The notes under the pieces: generated by a model | Told to the model about the DNA's origin: nothing | Seen by the model: the letters and a program-made list of their open reading frames with translations, nothing else | The model's database searches: none | Position numbers and translations under genes: made by a program | NCBI GenBank assembly: GCA_946221915.1 | Contig: CAMIKG010000004.1 | Coordinates: 1-64,000, forward strand | Direction of reading: 5' to 3' | DNA: 64,000 bases | Origin: an uncultured Erwinia sp. | GTDB taxonomy: Bacteria > Pseudomonadota > Gammaproteobacteria > Enterobacterales > Enterobacteriaceae | Part shown: positions 8,174 through 15,904 of the stretch, piece by piece | How the letters are laid out: each line of letters begins with the position of its first letter | Numbering within the stretch: the first letter of the stretch is position 1

Positions 8174-8486
8174 CCTTTCCTCCCTGAGTGAATTGCGCTT
8201 CTAAAGATAGCGCCGTCGGCAGGTAATCACCACTTTTACCGCCTTAGCTCACGGCCTTCAGCCCTTAATAATTTGCGGCAAACAGACCTGCCCCACTCTC
8301 TTAAATGCTCAAATAACGAGCCAACCTATTAACAATTAGTACAATTAAAACCAAAGGTAATAAGGTATATTTAACAAGTTATATCCAGTTGTTAACGATT
8401 AATTAATAACAATCGGAAACAGTAAGGATATTCCGCCGCAATCTCTTTGTTCGATTTGCACTCTTTACCACCAACAGGGAACATCT
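8174..8486. other. AT-rich divergent intergenic region
   Basis: 313 bases between a small membrane gene and the PQQ dehydrogenase gene. It is AT-rich between about 8310 and 8420. An inverted repeat TTGTTA (8389-8394) / TAACAA (8407-8412) is a candidate operator. AGGGAA precedes the dehydrogenase start. I saw no convincing -35/-10 pair and no gene. Confidence 0.5.
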
Positions 8487-10916
8487 ATGTCCACGCAAAA
8501 ATTACCCAAATTAGCGGCCGTCTGGCTGTTTATTTTGGGCGCCATTATTCTGGCGATGGGAGGCTTTTTTGCCTTCTATGGCTGGCAGCTGGTCAGCCTG
8601 CATGGCAGTCCATACTTTCTTATCGCCGGTGTGGCACTGCTTGCCTCTGGTATCCAGATAATTCGCCAGCGCCTGACCGGCGCCATTCTGTATGCCGTGG
8701 TGCTGCTCGGCACCATCACCTGGGCGCTGTGGGATGTCGGCTTTGACTTCTGGCCGCTGGTTTCCCGCCTGCTGACGCTGGCTGGCTTTGCCATCCTGGT
8801 GGCGCTGTCGCTGCCGCTGCTGCAGCGCCGTGCCGGTAAAAAGCCCTGCTGGAAACTGGCTGGCTCACTGACCGCCGTACTGGTGATTGCCTTCGCGGCC
8901 ACGGTCGGCGGCATGTTTATGCCACACGATCCGGTCAGCGCATCGGGTCAACAGCTGCCACTGACTCCAGTTAAGCCGGGCGAAGAGCAGGTGAACTGGG
9001 CTAACTATGGCAACACGCCTGGCGGTTCACGCTTTGTCGCCCTCGACCAGATCACCCGCGATAACGTGAAAGATCTGCAGGTCGCCTGGACCTACCGCAC
9101 CGGCGATACGCCGATCAGCCCGAACGGCGGCGGCGCAGAAGACCAGCAAACCCCGCTGCAGATCGGTAATCGCCTGTATCTGTGTACGCCACATAACAAC
9201 GTGATTGCCGTCGACGCCACCACCGGTAAAGAGCTGTGGAAGACCGAAATCAACGCCAAACAGAAAAAATGGATGCGTTGTCGCGGTCTGGCGTACTTCG
9301 ATGCGCAGGCGCCACTGCAGCAGCCTGATCTGCCAGGTTCGACGCCGGTTGCTACTGCATCGCTGCCAGCAGGTGCGCAATGCCAGCGCCGTATTCTGAT
9401 GAACAGCGTCACGCCAGAGCTGATCGCGCTGGATGCGGATACTGGTGAGTTCTGCCGCGATTTCGGCAACAATGGTCGCGTCAGCCTGAGCGCGCAGATG
9501 GGTAAAGGCGCCGATAAAGGCGAATACTATCCAACGTCTGCGCCAACCCTGGCGGGCACCACCATTGTGATCGGTGGTCGTGTGGCGGATAACGTCGCTA
9601 CCGATATGCCTGGCGGTGTGGTGCGTGGTTTTGATGTGATCACCGGCCAGATGCGCTGGGCGTTCGACCCGGGCAATCCGGACGATCAGCAGGCGCCAGC
9701 CGATAACGGCAACTTCACCCGTTCGACGCCAAATGTCTGGGCGCCAATGTCTTACGATCCGCAGTCCAATACCGTATTTATGCCAACCGGCAGCGCGGCG
9801 GTGGACCTGTGGGGCGTGAAGCACACTGAGCTGGATCGTAAGTTCGGCGCGTCAATGGTGGCAGTCGATGCCAGCACCGGCAAAGTGAAATGGGTCTATC
9901 AGACCGTGCACAACGATCTGTGGGACTTCGATGTGCCGATGCAGCCAACCTTCGCTGACTTCCCGAATGCCAGCGGCAAAACCACGCCAGCGCTGATTTT
10001 CGGTACCAAAGCCGGTCAGCTGTTTGTGCTGGATCGCGCTAACGGTCAGCCACTGACGAAAGTGGAAGAGCGCCCGGTTGCTCAGGGTCAGATCCCGAAA
10101 GAAAACTACTCGCCGACGCAGCCGTTCTCCGTGGGTATGCCGACCATTGGCGCGGATGTGCTGAAAGAGTCGGATATGTGGGGCGCAACGCCGTTTGACC
10201 AGCTGGTGTGCCGTATCCAGTTTAAATCCAAACGCTATAACGGCCTGTTTACGCCGCCAGGCGACGATCCGTCGCTCAACCTGCCAGGTTCACTGGGCGG
10301 TATGAACTGGGGCGGCCTGTCGATTGACCCGGTCAACCAGTACCTGTTTATCAACGACATGCGCGTGGGTCTGGAAGTGCAGCTGATCCCGGCATCACCA
10401 GAAGTGCAGGGAATGAAAAATGACGGCAACGAAGCGGCCGCCATCAGCCGTCCGGTGCCATTAGCCGGTACGCCATACGCGATTAACGCTAAAGTGCGCT
10501 TTATGTCGCCGATTGAGATCCCTTGCCAGAAGCCGCCATTCGGTACGCTGACCGCGGTCGATCTGAAAACGCAGAAAATCGCCTGGCAGGTGCCGGTGGG
10601 TACGGTGCAGGATACCGGGCCGTTTGGTGTGAAGATGGGCTTACCGATACCCGTCGGTATGCCAACCATCGGCGGCACGCTGGCGACCCAGGGTGGCCTG
10701 GTGTTTATCGCCGCCACTCAGGATTACTACCTGCGCGCCATCGACAGCTCAACCGGTAAAGAAGTGTGGAAAGCCCGTCTGCCGGTGGGCAGCCAGAGCA
10801 CGCCAATCAGCTATAAATCAACGGTTGATGGTAAGCAATACCTGGTGATTTCTGCTGGCGGCGCACGTAACTCGCCAGATCGTGGCGACTATGTGATCGC
10901 GTATAAACTGCCGTAA
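8487..10916 (+). CDS. Membrane-bound PQQ-dependent dehydrogenase (glucose/quinate/shikimate family)
   Basis: An 809-residue quinoprotein. Four to five transmembrane helices fill the first 150 residues, followed by a periplasmic eight-bladed propeller. Recognisable blocks shared with E. coli Gcd are C-T-P-H near residue 233 (the substrate-influencing His of Gcd), V-W-A-P, the catalytic H-N-D-L-W-D-F-D-V-P, a Lys in G-T-K-A-G, and M-W-G-A-T. The protein oxidises an alcohol or aldose in the periplasm and passes electrons to ubiquinone. It is divergent from canonical Gcd, so it could be a glucose dehydrogenase paralogue or a quinate/shikimate dehydrogenase. PQQ synthesis genes are not in the window. 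A strong terminator follows. Confidence 0.85.
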   Translation: MSTQKLPKLAAVWLFILGAIILAMGGFFAFYGWQLVSLHGSPYFLIAGVALLASGIQIIRQRLTGAILYAVVLLGTITWALWDVGFDFWPLVSRLLTLAGFAILVALSLPLLQRRAGKKPCWKLAGSLTAVLVIAFAATVGGMFMPHDPVSASGQQLPLTPVKPGEEQVNWANYGNTPGGSRFVALDQITRDNVKDLQVAWTYRTGDTPISPNGGGAEDQQTPLQIGNRLYLCTPHNNVIAVDATTGKELWKTEINAKQKKWMRCRGLAYFDAQAPLQQPDLPGSTPVATASLPAGAQCQRRILMNSVTPELIALDADTGEFCRDFGNNGRVSLSAQMGKGADKGEYYPTSAPTLAGTTIVIGGRVADNVATDMPGGVVRGFDVITGQMRWAFDPGNPDDQQAPADNGNFTRSTPNVWAPMSYDPQSNTVFMPTGSAAVDLWGVKHTELDRKFGASMVAVDASTGKVKWVYQTVHNDLWDFDVPMQPTFADFPNASGKTTPALIFGTKAGQLFVLDRANGQPLTKVEERPVAQGQIPKENYSPTQPFSVGMPTIGADVLKESDMWGATPFDQLVCRIQFKSKRYNGLFTPPGDDPSLNLPGSLGGMNWGGLSIDPVNQYLFINDMRVGLEVQLIPASPEVQGMKNDGNEAAAISRPVPLAGTPYAINAKVRFMSPIEIPCQKPPFGTLTAVDLKTQKIAWQVPVGTVQDTGPFGVKMGLPIPVGMPTIGGTLATQGGLVFIAATQDYYLRAIDSSTGKEVWKARLPVGSQSTPISYKSTVDGKQYLVISAGGARNSPDRGDYVIAYKLP

Positions 10917-10936
10917 TCGCATCATGCAGTGAGATA

Positions 10937-10965
10937 AAAGCCATCCTTCAGGATGGCTTTTTTTT
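10937..10965 (+). terminator. Rho-independent terminator of the PQQ dehydrogenase gene
   Basis: The stem AAAGCCATCC / GGATGGCTTT has a TTCA tetraloop and runs into eight T residues. It lies 20 bases past the stop codon and can also act on the convergent esterase gene. Confidence 0.9.
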
Positions 10966-10971
10966 GCCGGT

Positions 10972-12825
10972 TTACGGCTGTACAACCAGCCTGCCGTCAC
11001 GCACCTGATACTTCTGCTGATTGTCCGGACCAATATAGTCGCTGGCTGGTTTACCGACGCGGAAGTTTGCAAACTCTGCCGATTTTACTGGCTGATAACT
11101 GGCGGCGGCGTTTTTATCTCCCTTACCGCTGTAGTGCGCAATATAGGGATACGGGAACACCGGTCGTGTTTTTGCCATCGCTGGCGCGGCTTGCGCCACG
11201 GGCGAACTGGCTTTTTGTACACCGTGGAACTGTGCCTGCGCAGAAGCATCGGCCTTCCCGCCTGCAGACGTATCTGGCGCTACACGACCAGACATAGCGC
11301 CAGACGGTGGTGCGCCGTGCGGTGGCTGGCCGTCCTCAGGCATTGGTGGCATCCCCTGTTCCGCGTGCGCTGACTGGCCGGTCACAATTTGTTGTGGCGC
11401 AATACCCTGTTCGGTCCACGCCATTAGCGGCGTCAGCAGATCGATCTGATCGTAACCCTCACCGCCACCGCAGTGGCCCACGCCCGGCAGCAGGAACAGA
11501 CGCAGGAAGCTCTCCGCCGCCTTTTCCCCTAACGCCTGCTGCACACCACGGTAATAGGCGATAGAGAATGCCGGACTCACCGAATCATCCGCCAGACCGT
11601 GCCACATCAGCAGCTTACCGCCGCGCTGCATAAAGCCGTGCAAATTGGTGTTCGCCGCGTTATACAGCGGCGCCAGTTGCGCCACGGCGGCGAAATTGCG
11701 CTGATTCAGCGGAAAGTCTGTCATCGAACTGATGGCCTGCTTACCGCCCGGCAGTAGCACTGACTTAAGCGCAGGCAGCACCATCATCTCTGCCATGGAA
11801 TGCCCGCGCGCGCTGTCCGGCACCGCCCAGCGCAGTTCTGAGCCTAACGGCAGACCACCGGCAACAAACTGATGCCCGGCGCTATCTCCTGCGCCAGCAT
11901 AGAATTTCTTCGCCACCTCAATCTCTTCGCGCGTCAGGCAGTCCGCTTTATCCTGCTGACCCTCACCACACTGTTTGACCCAACTTGCCGAAAACTGGCA
12001 GGCGTAAGGGTTTTGCAGGATGCCATCATTAACACCCGACAGTGTCGGGCAATGCTGCAACACCGCCCGATGCAGAATCGGCAGACGATCTTTCAGCAGG
12101 ATGGCCGAGCCATCGGCGCGCAGGTTCGCCACCACGCTCCAGCCGTGATAGAACGAGTTCTGGAACTGGAAAAACGCCGCGGGCGCCCCGGCGCTGATGC
12201 CATCAAAATCATCGGGATAACGCTGGGCCTCCATCAGCGCTTCACGTCCGCCGTCCGAGCAGCCCATGAAGTAGGAGTATTTCGGCGACTGGCCGTAGAA
12301 GGCATGAATTAGCGCTTTGGTCAGCAGCGCAGTGAGATGATTGGCGCGGTAAGCAAAGTCGATGCGCTTTTGCGGATCTTCCGCCCACGAACCGTCCATC
12401 ATGCTGCCGCTGTGCCCCATATCCGTGGCGGCGACAGTGAATTCCCCGTTCATCGCGGGTACACAGCCGCTGGCATTCGACAGGCTGAGGTTGATATTGC
12501 CGCACAACCCGCCACAGCCGACCTGCAGAAAGCGCTGTGTCCACTGCTGCTGCGGAAGCGCGACTTCTACGCCAATCGCCGGGGCAATCGTTGCTTTCAC
12601 CTGGCAAAAACTGCCCTGCGGCGTGTTAATCGGTTTGGCCGAGTGAATCGTGACCTTTTCCCCTACGCTGTCAGCGAAAGAGATCGCTGCCAGTTGCTCA
12701 CAGGAGAGCACCGGTTTCACTGCCGTCAGTGATTCTGCCGCCGTCGCCTGCGCGGCCAGCATCATTAACGCCAGGGCGAGAAATCCTTTAATGACAAAGG
12801 CCAATGGATAAAAAACCTGTTTCAT
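10972..12825 (-). CDS. Secreted tannase/feruloyl-esterase family hydrolase
   Basis: A 617-residue alpha/beta hydrolase of the tannase and feruloyl esterase family, which cleaves esters of plant phenolic acids. A signal peptide spans about residues 1-30 (A-Q-A-T-A-A before E-S). The family's CS-D-HC triad is visible: G-C-S-D-G-G with Cys189 and nucleophile Ser190, the acid Asp413 or 414 in H-G-L-A-D-D-S, and His451-Cys452 in G-V-G-H-C-G-G-G. The paired cysteines would form the typical active-site disulfide. A Pro/Ala/Gly-rich low-complexity linker fills about 485-560. I chose the ATG at 12825 because AAGGAA precedes it; an upstream ATG at 12861 has no ribosome site. It is convergent with the PQQ dehydrogenase. 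Confidence 0.88.
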   Translation of the reverse strand: MKQVFYPLAFVIKGFLALALMMLAAQATAAESLTAVKPVLSCEQLAAISFADSVGEKVTIHSAKPINTPQGSFCQVKATIAPAIGVEVALPQQQWTQRFLQVGCGGLCGNINLSLSNASGCVPAMNGEFTVAATDMGHSGSMMDGSWAEDPQKRIDFAYRANHLTALLTKALIHAFYGQSPKYSYFMGCSDGGREALMEAQRYPDDFDGISAGAPAAFFQFQNSFYHGWSVVANLRADGSAILLKDRLPILHRAVLQHCPTLSGVNDGILQNPYACQFSASWVKQCGEGQQDKADCLTREEIEVAKKFYAGAGDSAGHQFVAGGLPLGSELRWAVPDSARGHSMAEMMVLPALKSVLLPGGKQAISSMTDFPLNQRNFAAVAQLAPLYNAANTNLHGFMQRGGKLLMWHGLADDSVSPAFSIAYYRGVQQALGEKAAESFLRLFLLPGVGHCGGGEGYDQIDLLTPLMAWTEQGIAPQQIVTGQSAHAEQGMPPMPEDGQPPHGAPPSGAMSGRVAPDTSAGGKADASAQAQFHGVQKASSPVAQAAPAMAKTRPVFPYPYIAHYSGKGDKNAAASYQPVKSAEFANFRVGKPASDYIGPDNQQKYQVRDGRLVVQP

Positions 12826-13190
12826 GCTGTTTTCCTTAGCAATATTAATTTTTTCAGTCACACCTTAATATTAGCCATTATCTCAGCAGGCGAAAATCAA
12901 CTCAATCATCTTATCCCGCGAGATTATTATTTTCTGTTTTTAATGTTTATAACAAAACATCTTTTTGTCAGTTTTTAGTTAATTACCCATTCCGTCAGGA
13001 AAGCGCTAAATTCTCCACCGCCGGAAATGAAGCGTAATGAAAGAGAAAAAAAACTGTTAGCGCAGAATTTATTTTTCCCTGTGAAGTCATAATGGCGAAC
13101 TTTTAAAAAACATCACGACTTATTGTGATCTGTGAAGTCGCAAGCCGGTCATTCAATATGAAATCTGGTTTTACAGGAAAGAACATTTAA
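12826..13190. promoter_or_regulatory. AT-rich divergent promoter region of the esterase and BamA paralogue
   Basis: 365 bases without a gene. They hold a 10-bp direct repeat CTGTGAAGTC at 13079-13088 and 13130-13139, flanking an inverted repeat ATCAC-N8-GTGAT at 13112-13129. These elements sit 50-110 bases before the bamA-like start and are candidate regulator sites. No promoter hexamers were clear enough to call. Confidence 0.45.
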
Positions 13191-15620
13191 ATGAAAAGAA
13201 GTTTGCTGGCCCTGCTTATACTGGCATCTGTCCCGGCTTCCGCGGCGGACGAATTTATCGTACAGGATATCCGTTTTGAAGGACTTCACAGAGTCACACC
13301 CGACGCCGCATTATTAACCCTGCCGGTGCATCGTGGTGATAAAATCAGCAACAGCGACATCAGTAAAATTATTCCGGCGCTGTTCGCCAGCCAGAATTTT
13401 GATGATGTGGAAGTGCTGCGCGATGGCGCCGATCTGATTATTCAGGTGAAAGAGCGCCCGACCATCGCCAGTCTCTCGTTTAGCGGCAATAAAGCGGTAA
13501 AAGAAGAACAGTTAAAACAGAACCTCGAAAGCAGCGGTATTAAAGTGGGTGAAACGCTGGATCGCACCACGCTGTCATCGATTGAAAAAGGGCTGCAGGA
13601 TTATTACTACAGCGTGGGGAAATTTACCGCCAGCGTAAAAGTTGTGGTTACGCCGCTGCCGCGTAACCGCGTCGATTTAAAAGTGATGTTTACTGAAGGT
13701 GTGTCTGCGCAAATCGCGCAAATCAACCTCCTCGGCAATAGCGCCTTTAGCAGCCAGGAGCTGTTAAACCATTTTGAACTGCGTGATGATGTGCCGTTCT
13801 GGAACATCATGAGTGACAGAAAATACCAGAAACAGAAGCTGGCGCAGGATCTGGAAAATTTACGCCTGTTCTACCTCGACCGTGGTTACGCCCATTTCAG
13901 CATTGAATCCTCACAGGTCAGCCTGACACCGGATAAAAAGCAGATTTACATTACGGTGAAAATAAATGAAGGCGAGCAATACCGCGTGTCTGAGGTGGTG
14001 GTACGCGGCAATATGGCGCGCCATAACCAGGAAATTGAAGACATCGCGGCGATCCCCGCTGGCGAGATTTACAGCCGCGCCACGCTGGAGCGTAAAGAGC
14101 AGGAAATCAAAAAACTGCTGAGCAGCTACGGTTATGCTTATCCGCAAACCAGCAGCCAGCTCATCACTGATGACGCCAGCAAAACGATCAAACTGGATAT
14201 CAATGTCGATGCCGGTAACCGCTACTACGTGCGTCATATCCGCTTCGTCGGTAATGACATCACCAGAGATGCCGTCCTGCGGCGCGAGATGCGACAAATG
14301 GAAGGCGCCTGGGTGCAGGGCTCACTGATCGATCAGGGTAAAGAGCGTCTGAACCGCACCGGCTTCTTTGAAACCGTGGAAACAGAAACCAGACCGGTGC
14401 CGGGCACCCGCGATCAGGTCGACGTAATCTACAACGTGAAGGAGCGCAACACCGGCAGCTTTAATGTTGGCGTCGGTTATGGCACGGACAGCGGCGTCAG
14501 TTTCCAGCTTGGCGTCAGCCAGGATAACTGGCTGGGCACCGGCAACACCGTCAGCTTTAGCGGCACCAAAAACGACTATCAGACCTATGTGGAAGTGGCC
14601 GCCACTGACCCGTATTTCACCGTCGATGGCGTCAGCCTCGGCGGTAAGATCTTTTACAATGATTACGACGCTTCCGATAACGATCTGTCGGCTTATAACC
14701 TGAAAAGTTTCGGTCTGGGCAGTAATCTCAGCTTCCCGGTGAGCGACAATAATAAGCTCAGCCTCGGCCTCGATTATGTCTATAACGATCTGAGCAATAT
14801 GTCGCCGCAGGTGGCAATGTGGCGTTATCTGCAGTCGCAGAATATTAATCCGGCAGTGGTGACGCGCACCGTCGATGATGACGGCACCAGTGACGAGTCA
14901 TTCCACGCCAGCGATGTCTTTATTAACCTTGGCTGGAGCTACAGCACACTTGACCGTGGTTTCTTCCCGACCTCAGGCGTCAGCGCCGGCTTTAACAGTA
15001 AAATCACCCTGCCGGGTTCCACCAACAGTTATTACAAAAATACCCTGAATGCCAGTGCTTACCTGCCGGTTAGCGACGACCATCGCTGGGTGTTGATGGG
15101 CCGGGCGAAAGCCGGTTATGCCGGTGGCCTCGGCGGTAACGAGGTGCCGTTTTACGATAACTTCTACGCCGGTGGCTCCACCTCAGTGCGCGGTTTCTCC
15201 AGTAACACCATTGGCCCGAAAGCCGCGTACTACCGCTGTAACGGCAGTGAAAGCAGCTACAGCAGCTGTCCGGTAGAAAAATCGGATGATGCGGCGGGCG
15301 GTAATGCGATGGCGATTGCCAGCGCAGAACTGATTGTGCCGACGCCGTTTGTCAGCGAGCGCTATGAAACCTCGCTGCGTACCTCATTCTTTATCGATGC
15401 AGGCACCGTCTGGGATACCGGCTGGAAAAACACCGCCGAAACGCTGGCGGCGGGCATTCCTGATTACAGCGACCCTGGCATGATCAGGGTCTCTTCCGGC
15501 TTTGCGCTGCAATGGCAGTCGCCATTAGGACCGCTGGTATTTTCTTACGCATTGCCGCTGAAAAAATATGACGGTGATAAAGCGGAACAGTTCCAGTTTA
15601 ATATTGGCAAGACCTGGTAA
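13191..15620 (+). CDS. bamA: Second BamA: outer-membrane assembly factor paralogue
   Basis: An 809-residue Omp85 protein, close to E. coli BamA over its whole length. It has a signal peptide (1-18), five POTRA domains (about 20-425) and a 16-strand barrel (about 425-809). Preserved features are V-R-G-F at 666-669 (the conserved loop 6 motif), a cysteine pair at 683 and 693 matching the extracellular loop disulfide, and the terminal Q-F-N-I-G-K-T-W beta-signal. It is not in the usual rseP-bamA-skp-lpxD setting and has its own promoter region and terminator, so it is presumably a second copy. It most likely folds outer-membrane proteins under special conditions or for particular clients. The next gene encodes a large autotransporter. 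Confidence 0.9.
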   Translation: MKRSLLALLILASVPASAADEFIVQDIRFEGLHRVTPDAALLTLPVHRGDKISNSDISKIIPALFASQNFDDVEVLRDGADLIIQVKERPTIASLSFSGNKAVKEEQLKQNLESSGIKVGETLDRTTLSSIEKGLQDYYYSVGKFTASVKVVVTPLPRNRVDLKVMFTEGVSAQIAQINLLGNSAFSSQELLNHFELRDDVPFWNIMSDRKYQKQKLAQDLENLRLFYLDRGYAHFSIESSQVSLTPDKKQIYITVKINEGEQYRVSEVVVRGNMARHNQEIEDIAAIPAGEIYSRATLERKEQEIKKLLSSYGYAYPQTSSQLITDDASKTIKLDINVDAGNRYYVRHIRFVGNDITRDAVLRREMRQMEGAWVQGSLIDQGKERLNRTGFFETVETETRPVPGTRDQVDVIYNVKERNTGSFNVGVGYGTDSGVSFQLGVSQDNWLGTGNTVSFSGTKNDYQTYVEVAATDPYFTVDGVSLGGKIFYNDYDASDNDLSAYNLKSFGLGSNLSFPVSDNNKLSLGLDYVYNDLSNMSPQVAMWRYLQSQNINPAVVTRTVDDDGTSDESFHASDVFINLGWSYSTLDRGFFPTSGVSAGFNSKITLPGSTNSYYKNTLNASAYLPVSDDHRWVLMGRAKAGYAGGLGGNEVPFYDNFYAGGSTSVRGFSSNTIGPKAAYYRCNGSESSYSSCPVEKSDDAAGGNAMAIASAELIVPTPFVSERYETSLRTSFFIDAGTVWDTGWKNTAETLAAGIPDYSDPGMIRVSSGFALQWQSPLGPLVFSYALPLKKYDGDKAEQFQFNIGKTW

Positions 15621-15640
15621 AATTTTCGTTATTGTGAAAG

Positions 15641-15677
15641 AAAAGCCGCAGGAATAAATATTACCTGCGGCTTTTTT
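15641..15677 (+). terminator. Rho-independent terminator of the BamA paralogue gene
   Basis: The stem AAGCCGCAGG / CCTGCGGCTT has an 11-base AT-rich loop and six Ts. It lies about 20 bases past the stop codon. Confidence 0.9.
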
Positions 15678-15826
15678 GTCAGTGATAATTTAACTCGAAT
15701 CAGTGCTTAACAGTTTAATTACGTGTTTTTTCTGGTTAACTGACGGCAGAATAAAACGCACAATGTTATAGTTAATTCGTGATCTGGTTCTGAGCAAGCC
15801 ACTCACGACACGTTGTTATGTAGTAA

Positions 15827-15858
15827 AAAAAAGGTCACTTCATCGGGTGACCTTTTTT
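15827..15858 (-). terminator. Bidirectional terminator downstream of the autotransporter gene
   Basis: AAAAAAGGTCAC and GTGACCTTTTTT form a 12-bp stem around an 8-base loop. T runs exist on both strands, and it lies 46 bases past the autotransporter stop on the minus strand. Confidence 0.88.
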
Positions 15859-15904
15859 CTTTGTTATTTTTCGTGCGCTGATCGGGATGTATTGATTCCC
15901 GCCA

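Noticed and set aside
9027..9824. Leftward open frame inside the PQQ dehydrogenase gene
   Set aside because: Antisense to conserved catalytic blocks; composition typical of a shadow frame.
8487..10916. Naming the PQQ enzyme gcd
   Set aside because: Family membership is clear, but similarity to canonical Gcd is moderate and quinate or shikimate dehydrogenases share the same architecture.
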